From Calycina herbarum (taxonomy: Eukaryota > Ascomycota > Leotiomycetes > Helotiales > Pezizellaceae): a stretch of 64,000 nt of DNA. The stretch lies in contig LLEY01000056.1 of NCBI GenBank assembly GCA_001414485.1, positions 124,001 to 188,000 of the forward strand. Reading direction: 5' to 3'. The translations under genes were made by a program, and so were the position numbers. Below, in pieces: positions 1 through 11,560 of this stretch. Position 1 is the first letter of the stretch. Each line of letters opens with the position of its first letter. Below the pieces are notes generated by a model. It was not told the DNA's origin. It searched no databases and saw only the letters and a list, made by a program, of their open reading frames with translations.

Positions 1-1745
1 TCTTTAATAAAGAACTGCTTACTATAGTATTAGCTTTAGAATACTAGAGAATTTATTTATAGTTAGTAAAATACCTAGTTATAGTTTTATCTAACTACGA
101 GAACTTTAAGACATTTACAACTACTAAGGAACTTATAATAAGACGATTAGCTAGATAGTTAGAGATATTAGAAGGATTTAATATTGTTATTTAGTATATA
201 AAAGGAACGTTAAATGCTTAAGCTAATACTCTTAGCTAGAAACCTAGATATAAGGGAAATAAGTAGTATAAGAAGATTATAATCTTAAAAACTCTTAAGA
301 ATAGAGACTTAGTACCTACTATATATAAGATAGTAGTAATAAACAATATCTAGATAAATAAGATTTAGAATATATATAAAGGTTATAATTAATATATAAA
401 AGGGAAATTATAAGTTCCTAGTTTATATATAAAGGAGTTTATATAAGAATACTATACTATACTCGCTTATAGTTACTAAGGAATTCGTAGAACCTTCTAA
501 AGGATAAGATAATACTACTATATTAATCAGTTATCTATAATAGTTAAGGAAGTAATAGTAGAATATAATACCTATACTAGGAATAAGGCTTCCTACTATA
601 CTCCTTATAAATAGATAAATACTACTCTAATACTATAGATACCTTAGAAATTAATATTTATAGATTTTATTATTAAACTATTAAAATCTAAAGACCTAAT
701 AACTAGAGTTAAATATAATACGATCCTAGTTATTATAGAACGACTTACGAAGTATATAATTCTTATAGTATATATAGAGTTAAGTATAGCTAAGGAATTA
801 GTATTTATATTCCTTAGGAAAGTAGTCTTAAGATATAAACTACTAGAAGAAATACTCTTAGATAGAGATAAGCTCTTTACCTTAAAATTTTAGATTACTC
901 TTATAAAACGATTAGATGTAAAAAGAAAGCTCTCTATAGCTTTCTACTCTTAAATAAATAGAGGAAACGAACAGATGAATTAGATAGTTAAAATATACCT
1001 TTGTTATTATATAAACTACTAGTAAAACAACTAGGTAGAACTACTACCCTTAGCATAGTTTACCTATAATAGTTTAGTAATAGAAATAATACTTATTATA
1101 CTATTCTATACTAATTTTAGATATAAATTATTAGCGTATTAAGAACTACTATCTATAACTATCGATAACCAGCTTACTCGTGTTTACGTCTTAAAAATTA
1201 AAGAGCTATATAAGGAACTTATAGAGGATTTGTAATTCATAGCCGAAAGAAATATATACTACTATAATAAACGACGTAGTTAGAAGCTAATACTAAAAGA
1301 GAGAGATAAAGTCTACTTAGTATAAAAAAATATTAATACGAAAATACTAAGTAATAAATTAGATTATAAAAAACTTAGACTATTTAAAATTAAACACGTT
1401 AAAGGACCTTTAAATTATAAATTAGTACTACTAAGAATAATAAATATCTATCTAGTATTCTATATATCCTTACTCGAACTAGTACTACTAGGAGCACTAC
1501 TAGCTCTACTTATAGAAATTTAACTAGTAAACTTAAATATTAAGTATAAAGTTAAGAGGATTCTTATCTATAGACTTATTAGAGGATAGGTTAGGTATTT
1601 AATAAAATAGTTAGATTACCTATATTTAGAAAATACTTAAGAACCTAGAAAAAATATTAACTAGTACTTAGAGGAACTTTAGGAGTTCTACTATTAAAAC
1701 CTAAGTCTACCTATATTATATAGTTAGTAGGAAAGGACTTAAGAA
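1..1745 (+). pseudogene. pol remnant (RNase H-integrase part) of element A
   Basis: The forward frame reads as the C-terminal half of a Ty3-type polyprotein, interrupted by many TAG/TAA codons where Gln or Trp codons are expected. It matches element B's RNase H/connection, integrase zinc-binding, integrase core and C-terminal parts in the same order. Differences between the two copies are mainly transitions. It is not translatable. Confidence 0.85.
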
Positions 1746-2262
1746 AGGCTAGGTCGAGGTCTAAAGCGAGGGTAGGGTCGGAAACGTCGGGTGTAGGAAG
1801 AGCGGCTAGCCTAGCAGCCTCCTCTTCTATCCGCTTCTTTTCTTCCTCCTTCTTCTTTTCCTTTCTTTCTAATTCTTTAGCAGTATCTAGCTTCTTAAGA
1901 GAGTTGAGACCAGCTACTATTATTCTCTACTTCTAGGTATAAAGCAGCTTCTTCTACTTATTAACCTAGAGGACTTTCGCTATAGCCTTATCAGCCTCGT
2001 TCTCTAGTCGTTGGATCTAAGCATCTATAGACTCCTAATCTCGAATAGTCGGTATATAGTTCACCTTATAAACGTTATAAGTCTTACTATTCTTTATATA
2101 ACAACTATAGCGATTTAGACTTTTATCTTAAAAGGCGATATATTTATTTATAAAACTAGCTTTTAAATATTAGGTATAGAGTACTATTTTTATTCTAGAT
2201 AAGTTAATTTCTTTTCTAAGAGTAATATACTTAGTATATTTCGCTAAACGATTAGATAGTAT
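1711..2262 (-). pseudogene. antisense accessory reading frame of element A, about 183 codons
   Basis: On the strand opposite to pol, between integrase and 3' LTR, one frame reads through with only RIP-type stops (TAG/TAA at probable Gln/Trp codons); the probable start is an ATA at 2262 where ATG would be expected. Length is a multiple of three from that codon to the TAG at 1711-1713. Features: a basic N-terminal half; a block reading ESIDA followed by QRLE; a highly charged Lys/Glu coiled-coil-like stretch (KKKEEEKKRIEEEAA); and a C-terminal block LAFLKSFPTNY that nearly matches element B's antisense frame. I recognise no family. The RIP-type stops and the shared ends argue that it was a real gene of the element. 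Confidence 0.6.
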
Positions 2263-2352
2263 AGTAAAAAGAGAAGAAGGCTCCTAGCCTTCTAACGATA
2301 TTTCTTAGGTTATACTTAAGTGTAGAGACACGCTAAGCTAAGAAGGGGATAG

Positions 2353-2529
2353 TATTACGAATCACGTATATACGTGATAAGTAAAGACTAGGTAGCGTCC
2401 TAATAGGTTAAGTACTATCGGAATACTCTTATAGTAGTTAGGGATCGGTTAGGTTAGTTAAGTAATCTAAGGATTTTATTATAATAATTATATAACGAAA
2501 AGAGACCGCTGGATCGCTAGGCGAACCAG
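2353..2529 (+). repeat. 3' LTR of element A, first part
   Basis: It starts tattacgaatcacg, the RIP-changed form of element B's LTR start tgttac. It is interrupted at 2529/2530 by element B and resumes at 9288. Confidence 0.85.
2525..2529 (+). repeat. target site duplication of element B, left copy (accag)
   Basis: The five bases accag directly precede the 5' LTR of element B and recur directly after its 3' LTR at 9283-9287. Five bp is the usual duplication size for Ty3-type integrases. Confidence 0.9.
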
Positions 2530-2994
2530 TGTTACGAATCACGGTATACGTGGTAAGTAGTCTAGACGGCGTTCTAATAAGATAAGGTATAATATCTAGG
2601 AAAGGAAAGTAATATAGAAGGAAATCAGTAATATAGAAAGGATATTAGGGATTTTAGGATCTTACTATTATAGTAATATTAGAAGTTACGTAGGGTTATA
2701 TAACGTGATCGCCTACATCGCTCTAATCGCCTTAATCGCGAGCGATATAAGCGATATAAGCGATGTAAGCGACGTACTTAGGAAACGAAGGTTCTATATA
2801 AGACTAGCACGTCTACTATTAGATAGGAGCTTTATACTTAACTTTAGTTATTAATCTTATTATCTTATTTAATATCTTTGATATAAGTAACGAGTTTACT
2901 TCTAAGTAAACAACCCAGCGTATTTATACTTCTTACTATATACTAACCTTCGAGACTTAGTTATCTTTATTTAGTTCGTTTAAGTTTTGTTATA
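2530..2994 (+). repeat. 5' LTR of element B
   Basis: Same length (465 bp) as the 3' LTR at 8818-9282. My hand alignment needs no gaps and shows about 30 differences, all C/T or G/A. It contains a short GCGA-rich array near its middle. Confidence 0.93.
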
Positions 2995-3028
2995 CTTTAA
3001 GTACCTACTAAGAAGTAAGATCGCTACT

Positions 3029-4000
3029 ATGTCGACAACCTCTTCTACTCTAAGAACTACCCTACTAAAGCTAGCTGTAGACCCCCTAGTTATAACAGTT
3101 ACTACTCTTTAAGAGGAAGTAAAACTTCCTCTTCCGAAGCCGTTCGATAGCTTACCTAAGAAACTAGCCGAATTCTTAATAAAAGCTTCTCTCTACTTAA
3201 GCTTTTATTATACTTAGTTTAGAAGTGAAACTAACTAGGTTATATAGCTGTCTACCTATCTTAAAGGGGTAGCTTATAACTAGTTAGAACTATACTTAGA
3301 GGATTACTAGGTAAATAAAACAGCTAAAGGAAAGGTCTCTCTTTAAATGTCTAAGAAGACTAGGGATTTATTTAGAAATGTTCGAGGGTTTAGAGATAGA
3401 ATCAACTAGGCTTTTAAGGATGTTAATATAAAGAAAAAGGTAGTTAGAGCTTTATATATACTTAAGTAAAAAGGGTCAGCTACTAAGTATACCTTATAAT
3501 TTCAATAGTACTCTATATAGATAGGATAGAACGACGAAGTATTATATAAATAATTTTATCGTAGACTTAAGAACAACGTAAAGGATAAACTTACGTAAGA
3601 GGATTTTCTAGATACGTTAAATAAGTTAATAAATAACGTAATTAGGATCGATAACTATATTTATAAAAGGAATCTAGAGAAGAAAGGAAGTTATAGTTAC
3701 TAATATAAAAGAGGTAGACGAAAAGATTATAGAGACTTTATAGAAATCGATACTACCTAGAAATTATAGGTTCTAGAGAAGGAATCTAAGAAAGAAAACT
3801 CCTAAAAGAGAGGACTATCCTAGAAAGAGCGAAATCGTCGACGTAAGTAGAACTTATATTATAACTATAGTCTTCCTAGCTATAAAGCAAATGAGTATAG
3901 TAAGAAGAAAGACTCTAAAGAGAAATAAGCTAACGCTACTATCTAAAAAGAAGTAGCTTTATTAGAAAAAATCAAACTTATAGACGAAGAACTCGAGGCT
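3029..4000 (+). pseudogene. gag remnant of element B
   Basis: An ATG at 3029 opens a frame (MSTTSSTLRTTLLKL...) that continues with recognisable capsid-like composition but is broken by TAG/TAA at Trp/Gln-type positions. At 3857-3901 the frame keeps the spacing of a CCHC zinc knuckle, but each expected TGT or CAT codon reads TAT, so all metal ligands are now Tyr. This is the predicted effect of RIP. The end of gag is not sharply visible; pol may have been fused to it. Confidence 0.8.
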
Positions 4001-4879
4001 AGAGGTTATAGTACGTAAATTAAAATAGACGCTGTAGATATAATAGTAGGCGCTATATACTTATAGCTAAACAAAGGAATTAAGTTATAAATTAGTAAGA
4101 TATAAGACACTGATAATAATAGGGATCTATTACTTAAAGAATATTATAATATATAGTCGGAAATAGATTATAAATTGCCTTTTTAGATAGAATATAAATT
4201 ACTACTATTAATAAGTTTGTTAGAGTTATTAGAATTAATATCCGACTTATTAAAGGTAGATCTAGGAATATATAAGTCTAAATAAGACGAAACATAGGTA
4301 TTTATTAGAACCTTTAAAAGAGGGAATAGATAAGTATATATAGAAAACTAGAAACCTAATTTCTAGAGCTTATATTCTACTTAAAGAATTAACCCTACTA
4401 TTTTAACTACTTATAAAATAGTTTAGAATAAATAGGATAGAATAACTTTAGTAAGCCTTATTATTAAAAGGGAAATCATCGAATTTAAAGAACCTAGACT
4501 AAAATAAGCAGTATCTAGTAAGCTATCTAGTATACCTAAAATAGGAGATATTTAGATAGTCGTAGATATATAAGAAGAAACTAGCTTATAGTAATAGCAG
4601 GGTTCTAACGACTTTATAAGACGCTCTAAACCTAGTTTTTTAGATATACTACCTAATAGTAAGGAAGCTATACTAGAAATAGAAGGCTAGTATACTATAG
4701 TTGCTTTAATTAGAAAAGTCGGGGTAATATTTTAGGAACTAAGAAATAGAAAATTATTTAGTATAATCTTCTAAGAGATAAACGAATATAATATAAATTA
4801 AGAAACGGAGTTAGTATAGAGAGAACTCTACTAACTAATAACTAGAGAATTAAATACTATCTCTAGAGAAAATCAACTT

Positions 4880-7800
4880 ATAGTAATAGTAAAGATAAGA
4901 GGAAAGGAACTCCGAGTCTTAATTAATTTAGAAGTAATAGGTAATTTCCTTTCTCTAATAGCTTAGAAGAAGCTGAACGTCCTAATTAAAGATATAAAGC
5001 TATACTACTTAGGAGTGGTTAACAGAATAGACGTTATATACTAGGATAGAATTATCGACTAGTAAACTATTCTAATAAATATCACTATCGAAGGACACTG
5101 CTTAGATATATAATTCGATATTATTAAAATAGGAAGTAAGGAAGCGATGCTAGGTATACTATAGATTAGGGAATATAATTTAGATATTAATTAGAAAGCT
5201 TAAATAATAACCTTTAGTTAATATAATTATATAGGTTTGTAATTATAACTTTAAGGCTAGAACAAGGTTAGCACTACCTCTTCTAAGACACTAGAACACC
5301 TTACCTAAGGTCCTCTATAAGTTAGTAAAACAGCTGATAACAAAATACCTATGTAGTACAAAGAATTTAAGACTTTGTTCGAGAACCTAGAAGACTTACG
5401 AGCCTTACTAGAACATCGCTTATAAGATTATAAGATTAAATTAAAAGAGGGTTATTACCTTTTAAAGTAAAAGCTTCAGTTATATAACTAGAAAAGCTTA
5501 TAGAGAATAGAAAGTTATATAAAGGAAGGTATTAAGAAGAGATATATTAGAAAATCTAAGTTACTAATTATCTTAAACATACTTATTATTAAGAAAAAAG
5601 ACGATTTAGACAGAAGAGTATATATTAATTACTAAGAAGTAAATCACGCTATAGTTAAAGACGCTTATCTGCTACTACCTAGCTAGTACTTATAAGATAA
5701 GTTAAGTAAGATAGTACGATTTATAAAACTAGATTAATAAAATACTTATAAACTTATATAAATAAAAGTTAGAGACGAATAGAAGATAGTATTTACCTTA
5801 CTATTAGGCTTTTATAAATATATAGTTATACTATTTAGACTTTATAATATACTAGCTATATATTAGAGATAAAATAATAATATTTTAAGAGATCTTCTAA
5901 GAGTAATAGTAATTTATTACTTAGATAATATCCTAATCTTCTTAGGAAAAGAAGAAGAATATAAGAGATATATTAGAGAAGTTTTATAACAACTTATAAA
6001 AGTAAACTCTTAATTAAAACTCTTGAAATACAAGTTTAGAGTAACTCGGACACTTTTCCTAGGATAGGTATTTAGCTTAGAGAAAATAGAAATAAATCTA
6101 GTAAAGATCTAAGACGTCTTAAACTAGAAGTTACTAGAGAATATAAAAGATATATAGTCCTTCCTTAGATTTATAAACTTTTATTATCTATTTATCTAAG
6201 ACTATATAAAGATTACTAAACTAATATTAGGACTAGTTAAAAAAGCTATTAAGTTTATATAAAATAAATAGATAGAGGATGCTTTTTAGAAAATTAAAAC
6301 AAAGTTTATAAAAAAACCTATTCTATATAATTTCGATGTAGATAAGCCTAATATAATCGAAACAGACGCCTTAAACACAGTAGTAGGTACGGTTCACTTA
6401 TAGCTATTATATATTATTCTAAAACATTTAACCTAGTATAATAAAACTATAACATCTTCGATAAGGAGCTACTTACTATAGTATTAGCTTTAGAATACTA
6501 GAGAATTTATTTATAGCTAGTAAAATACCTAGTTATAGTTTTATCCGACTATAAGAACCTTAGAACGTTTATAATAACTAAGGAACTTATGATAAGATAA
6601 TTAGCTAGATAGTTAGAGATATTAGAAGGATTTAATATTATTATTTAATATATAAAAGGAACGTTAAATACCTAAGCTAATACTCTTAGCTAGAAACCCG
6701 GATATAAGAGAAATAAAGAGTATAAAAAGATTATGATCCTAAAAACTCTTAAGAATAGAGACTTAGTACCTACTATATATAAAATAGTAGTAATAAACGA
6801 TATCTAGATAGATAAAATTTAGAATATATATAAAGGTTATAATTAGTATATAAAAGAGAAATTATAGGTTCCTAGCTTATATATAAAGGAGTTTATATAA
6901 GAATACTATACTATACCTACTTATAGTTACTAAGGAATTCGTAGAACTCTTTAGAGAATAAGATAATACTACTATATTAATTAGTTATCTACGATAGTTA
7001 AGGAAGTAATAGTAGAATATAATACCTATACTAGGAATAAGGCTTCCTACTATACTCCTTATAGATAGATAAATACTACTCTAATACTATAAGTACCTTA
7101 GAAATTAATATCTATAGATTTTATTATTAAATTACTAAAATCTAAAGATCTAATAATAAGAGTTAAGTATAACTCGATCCTAGTTATTATAAAACGACTT
7201 ACGAAGTATATAATTCTAATAGTATATATAGAATTAAGTATAGCTAAGGAATTAGTATTTATATTTCTTAAAGAAGTAATCTTAAGATATAGACTATCTA
7301 AAGAGATATTATTAGATAGAGATAAACTTTTTATCTTAAAATTTTAGATCGCTCTTATAGAGTAATTAGGTACGAAGAGGAAGCTATCTATAGCTTTCTA
7401 CTCTTAAATAAATAGAGGAAACGAATAGATAAATTAAATAGTTAAAACATACCTTTATTATTATATAAACTACTAGTAAGACAACTAGGTAGAACTACTA
7501 CCCTTGGTATAGTTCGCTTATAACAGTTTAGTAATAGAAATAACACTTATTATACTATTCTATACTAACTTTAGATATAAATTATTAGTATATCGAGAAC
7601 TACTGTCTACGACCATTGATAACTAACTTACTTATATTTATGTCTTGAAAATTAAGAGTCTATATAAGAAACTTATAGAGGACTTATAATTTATAGTAGA
7701 AAGAAATATATACTACTATAATAAACGACGTAGTTAGGAGCTAACGCTAAAAGAGGGGGATAAAGTCTACTTAGTATAGAAAAATATTAATATAAAAAGA

Positions 7801-8190
7801 CTAAGTAATAAACTAGATTATAAAAAACTTAAACTGTTTAAAATTAAATAAGTTAAGGGACCTTTGAATTATAAATTAGTACTACTAAGAATAATAAACA
7901 TTTATCTAGTATTCTATATATCCCTACTTAAACCAGTACTACCGGGAGCATTACTAGCCCTATTTATAGAAATTTAACTAGTTAATCTAAATACTAAATA
8001 TAAAGTCGAAAGAATTCTTAATTATAAAATTATTAAAGGTAAGATTAAGTACTTAATTAAATAGTTAGATTACCTATACTTAGAAAATACTTAGAAGCTA
8101 AAAAGCAATCTTAACTATTACCTAGAGGAACTTCGGAAGTTCTATTACTAAAACCTAGGGTTACCTATATCTCGTAGTTAGAAGGGAAAG
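4880..8190 (+). pseudogene. pol remnant of element B (protease, RT, RNase H, integrase)
   Basis: In order along the plus strand: a protease-like active site changed to NLEVIG (about 4920); reverse transcriptase with the catalytic box reading LDNILIF at 5921-5941, where the second Asp is now Asn; an RNase H motif ETDA (about 6358); an integrase zinc-binding part (about 6930-7030); and an integrase core starting SIDFI (about 7115) with a DRDKLF segment near 7315. Stops occur throughout. Boundaries are approximate. No activity is possible. Confidence 0.88.
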
Positions 8191-8728
8191 CCTTAAGGAA
8201 AGCTAAATTAAAGATCGGCTTAGTAATAAAAGCGGGGTTGCTGGAAGAAGAGGGGGCCGCTAGCTAGGCAACCTCTAGTTCCCTCTCTTCTTTCTCTTTC
8301 TCTACTCTTTCTTTTTTATTAGCTTTATTAAGTTCTTATAGGTTAGTAAGACTACGATAGAGCATCTCTTACTCCTACTCTACAAGGAAGCGTTATTGTT
8401 TTCGTAGGCGAAGGATCTTCTATATAGCTTCTTCCTAAATCTTATAAGCTGTCTCTTCCTCCTACTATAACCTCTGCTTCTAGGCATCGATAGATTCCTA
8501 CTCGAAAATTAAGGGTATTCGATTTTATAACTTAATATCGTAAGATTTGCCCTTCCTAGTATACTTAGAATACTTAGAACTACTAGGAACGCTAATATAT
8601 CGACGACTAGTTTTCGTATTTATATAACGAGTATAAGGAATTATTTCGTATCCTAAACGTTCGATTCGAAGAGCGTTAAGAGTCTTATATTATTTAAGCT
8701 TGTCTTTCGAGAGAGGTATTAACGACAT
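8165..8728 (-). pseudogene. antisense accessory reading frame of element B, 187 codons
   Basis: An ATG at 8728 opens a frame on the strand opposite to pol that runs to TAG at 8165-8167. It spans 564 nt with no net frameshift and only RIP-type internal stops. It begins MSLIPLSKDKLK, has a basic Ser/Tyr-rich first half, then a block ESIDA...QRL, a Glu/Lys-rich helical stretch (KANKKERVEKEKEERE), a Ser/Pro/Ala segment, and ends LAFLKAFPSNYEI. Element A has a frame of similar length and order at 1711-2262. The 3' end overlaps the end of pol on the other strand. I recognise no known family. Confidence 0.62.
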
Positions 8729-8817
8729 AATAGGAACTAGGGAGGCTGCTAGCTTCTTAACGATATTTCTTAGGCTATACTTAAGCGTAGGGACACGCTA
8801 GTCTAAGAAGGGGATAG

Positions 8818-9282
8818 TGTTACAAATCACGGTATACGTGGTAAGTAGTCTAGACAGCGTTCTAATAGGATAAGACATAATATCTAGGAAAGGAAAGTAA
8901 CATAGGAGGAAATCAGTAATATAGAAAGGATATTAGGGATTTTAGGATCTTACTATTATAGTAATATTAAAAGTTACGTAGGGTTATGTAACGTGATCGC
9001 CTACATCGCTCTAATCGCCTTAATCGCGAGCGACGCGAGCGACGCGAGCGATGTAAGCGACGTACTTAGGAAACGAAGGTTCTATATAAGACTAGCACGT
9101 CTGCTATTAGATAGGAGCTTCGTGCTTAACTTTAGTTATTAATCTTATTATCTTATTTAACATCTTTAATATAAGTAACGAGTTCACTTCTAAGTAAACA
9201 ACTCAGCGCATTTATACTTCTTACTATATACTAACCTTCGAGACTTAGTCATCTTTGTTTAGTTCGTTTGAGTTTCGTTACA
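8818..9282 (+). repeat. 3' LTR of element B
   Basis: It starts tgttacaaatcacgg and ends gtttcgttaca. It is less RIP-changed than the 5' LTR at several sites, for example keeping gcgacgcgagcgacgcg where the 5' LTR has gcgatataagcgatata. Confidence 0.93.
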
Positions 9283-9287
9283 ACCAG
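9283..9287 (+). repeat. target site duplication of element B, right copy (accag)
   Basis: Identical to 2525-2529. Confidence 0.9.
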
Positions 9288-9543
9288 CTCGTTAGATCGC
9301 CAGCTCGATAAGCGAGTTAGCTACCTAGGGGAACGAAGGTTCTATATATACTAGCACGTCTACTATCTAGATAGGAGCTTTATACTCAACTTTAGTTATT
9401 AATCTTATTATCTTATTTAACATCTTTGATATAAGTAACGAGTTTACTTCTAAGTAAACAACCCGGCGTATCTGTCCTTCTTATCTATATACTAACCTTC
9501 GAGACTTAGTTATCTTTGTTTAGTTCGTTTGAGTTTCGTTATA
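9288..9543 (+). repeat. 3' LTR of element A, second part
   Basis: It resumes the LTR split at 2529. From about 9325 it aligns with the last 220 bases of both B LTRs (aacgaaggttctatata ... gagtttcgttata). It marks the true right end of element A. Confidence 0.85.
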
Positions 9544-9970
9544 AGCCTGCGAAGGATACTCTTTCCAGCTCGAACTACTAGACCACTTCTGTATATACCC
9601 TGTATTCTACCCGTTACTGCTCTGTAAGGCCGCTATAGATCTGTTACCTAGATAGGTAAACGAACCACCCCTGCTAATATAGGTTATAGATTAGAAAGAG
9701 TAGGAAGTAGAAGAAGTCTTAGCTATAAAAGTAGTTCGTAGAAAGCTCTAATATAGGGTTTAATAGTTAGGCTATGACCCTGATCTATAGTAGTATCCGG
9801 CCTCGAATTTTAAGTATTACCTATATAAATTACGCGATTTTCACTTTACTAATCTAGCCCGCGCTGGTTTGCTAAGGGCTTTATAAAGCTGGATACGAGC
9901 GTAAGAAGACAGAATAAACGATTACGATTATCTAATAGACGATTTAGTTATAATATAAAGCTTATAGACA
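9544..9970 (+). pseudogene. Chromodomain/C-terminal pol fragment of a third Ty3-type element (C)
   Basis: The forward frame contains YPASNFKYY, KLRDFHF and ARAGLLRAL (about 9794-9885), which match the conserved tail of fungal chromodomain-bearing Ty3 integrases (WYPASNFK...KLRDFH...PGPP). It is preceded by an acidic EEVL/VVRRKL segment typical of the chromodomain start. Stops are again TAG/TAA at Gln/Trp positions. The upstream pol part is missing here because element A joins directly at 9543. Confidence 0.75.
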
Positions 9971-9994
9971 AGCTTTTTCCAAAAGAGGGGGTAA

Positions 9995-10230
9995 TATTAC
10001 AGCGCTGGTCTATAACACGTGATTCTCGGTCCTATACGTGACCGTCAGAGCTATAACGCTTAGACGGATTTATAACGAGATTAAAGGCTCTTTATAGTTA
10101 GCAGGAATACCTCTTTTTCGTAGAGTATATATTCCGTATTCCCTCGTTCTTAGAACTGTAGCTTTAAATTCTCGAATATATATATATATACTCTTATACC
10201 TTTGCCTTCAGATATAGATCGTGATAATTA
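9995..10230 (+). repeat. Probable LTR of element C
   Basis: It follows a purine tract (aaaagagggggta) directly after the chromodomain frame and begins tattacagcgctgg, the RIP-changed form of a tgttac start. Its right end is not certain: I see no second copy in the window to align it with. Confidence 0.5.
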
Positions 10231-10569
10231 GCGTACTTCTTTGATTCGTAACTAATTCGTATCTGATTTAAATTAGACTTCTAGAATCTAGCTAGAAGGT
10301 AAAAGAAAGTAAAGACTTCTTACTAAAGTAAGGAGTTAGAGGTAGAGTATTAGCTAGTTAAATGTTATTACTAATAATTATCTAATACTTCGTTTTCCTA
10401 CTAATTTAGAGTACTCTATAAAGACTTGGTTTTATCTTTCTTTTAAATAGTAGAAAAGGATTTATGTTTAAGTAGTAGAAGGTTTAGTATTATATTAGAT
10501 AAGGATTAAAAAGTAGTCTTTTTAATTAAAGTAGTTATACTAACTAGCTTAGTTGTATTAGCTATATAT

Positions 10570-11560
10570 AACTTAGTGTTTTAGTGTCTTTTCTTATTTA
10601 GAGCTAGAAGATCTACTACTATTTTAACAAAGTTATAGTTCTAACGTCTCTTAAGTATAGTAGCTAAGTTTTATAGCTATAGTATAATCTTTTCCTATAT
10701 ATAAAAGAACTATTCTAACTCTAGTATCTCTCTAAGTATAGCTATACTTAAAAAGCGACCTTTAAAGTTAGTAAATATTTCTTTACCTTTAATATTATCT
10801 ATTTACAAAGCTTAGAAGGCGTTCTATATATCCTCTATCTTATATCTAGTTAAGAAATATAAATCTAAAAGTTTAATTATATTTTAATAATCGTAGAAAG
10901 TAATATAAATTAACTTAGACTAGTATCAGAGCTTAAGATAGTTCCTAGCGTAGCTAGTAGTTATTTCTTAGATAAGAGTATTTCGAGTTAATATAGTATT
11001 ATAATAATTAGTATTTACTAGAAGTCTATTACGTACTAATATCTTCTATTATTAGTAGGTAGATAAGATACTATTATTTAAGAGTTTAATCCTTTTTATA
11101 ATCTTACTTTTAGTAGGTCTAGATAGAAAGGGATTCGAGATACCTTTAGAAGTAGATAGAGTAGTCTACTATCGAGAGAAGGTATTAGTAGCAGGATCTC
11201 TTAAGTAAAAAGGGTCTTATATAGTACTTAGAGGCGAAAGAGGCTTAGGATTGATTTAGAGTAGATTTGTAGAGGTAAGTTAGAGTTTACTTATTATCCT
11301 TTCTAACTATATAAACCGATTATTATTATCTTAAAGTTTTTCTTCTAAGCCTTATACTATGCCTTATATCTTGTCTATATTAGAAAAGTCTTAGTTGTCT
11401 TTAGAGTTTTAAGTAAGTTACTTTTCTTTCTAAGACCTTTTGTTTTTAGGTATATAAGTATAGTTTATAGACCTTTTAGAGAGGGGTCTACTAGCTTCCT
11501 TAGTAGGTTGCTTAACGCTCTTAAGTAGAGCTTTAGAATTCGATATATTATATATTAATT
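10570..11560 (-). pseudogene. gag-like remnant of element D
   Basis: One minus-strand frame stays open apart from RIP-type TAG/TAA codons over about 330 codons. It reads as a retroelement capsid: a Lys/Ser/Asn-rich N-terminus, then segments such as NIKGKEIFTNFKGRF and ILREILELE near 10,740-10,800 that resemble the conserved gag core. No zinc knuckle is visible. Boundaries are approximate. Confidence 0.5.

Larger units (their letters stand above)
1..2529 (+). mobile_element. Ty3-type LTR retrotransposon copy A, RIP-degraded, left part
   Basis: The first 1.75 kb align closely with 6460-8210 of element B (RNase H through integrase), and the last 177 bases are the start of its own 3' LTR. The 5' half lies outside the window. 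The 3' LTR is split by insertion of element B and continues at 9288-9543. The DNA is very AT-rich and nearly free of CpA and TpG, as expected after RIP. The part between integrase and LTR differs from B much more than the pol part does, so A and B are related subfamilies rather than identical copies. Confidence 0.9.
2530..9282 (+). mobile_element. Full-length Ty3-type LTR retrotransposon (element B), RIP-inactivated, nested in element A
   Basis: The element has two 465-bp LTRs starting tgttac and ending gttaca (gttata in the 5' LTR), a 5-bp target duplication, gag then protease-RT-RNase H-integrase on the plus strand, a purine-rich tract (agaaggggatag) just before the 3' LTR, and an antisense frame between pol and that tract. 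The order RT before integrase places it in the Ty3 group. Every coding frame is riddled with TAG/TAA stops. It is inserted in the 3' LTR of element A and is therefore younger than A. Confidence 0.95.
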
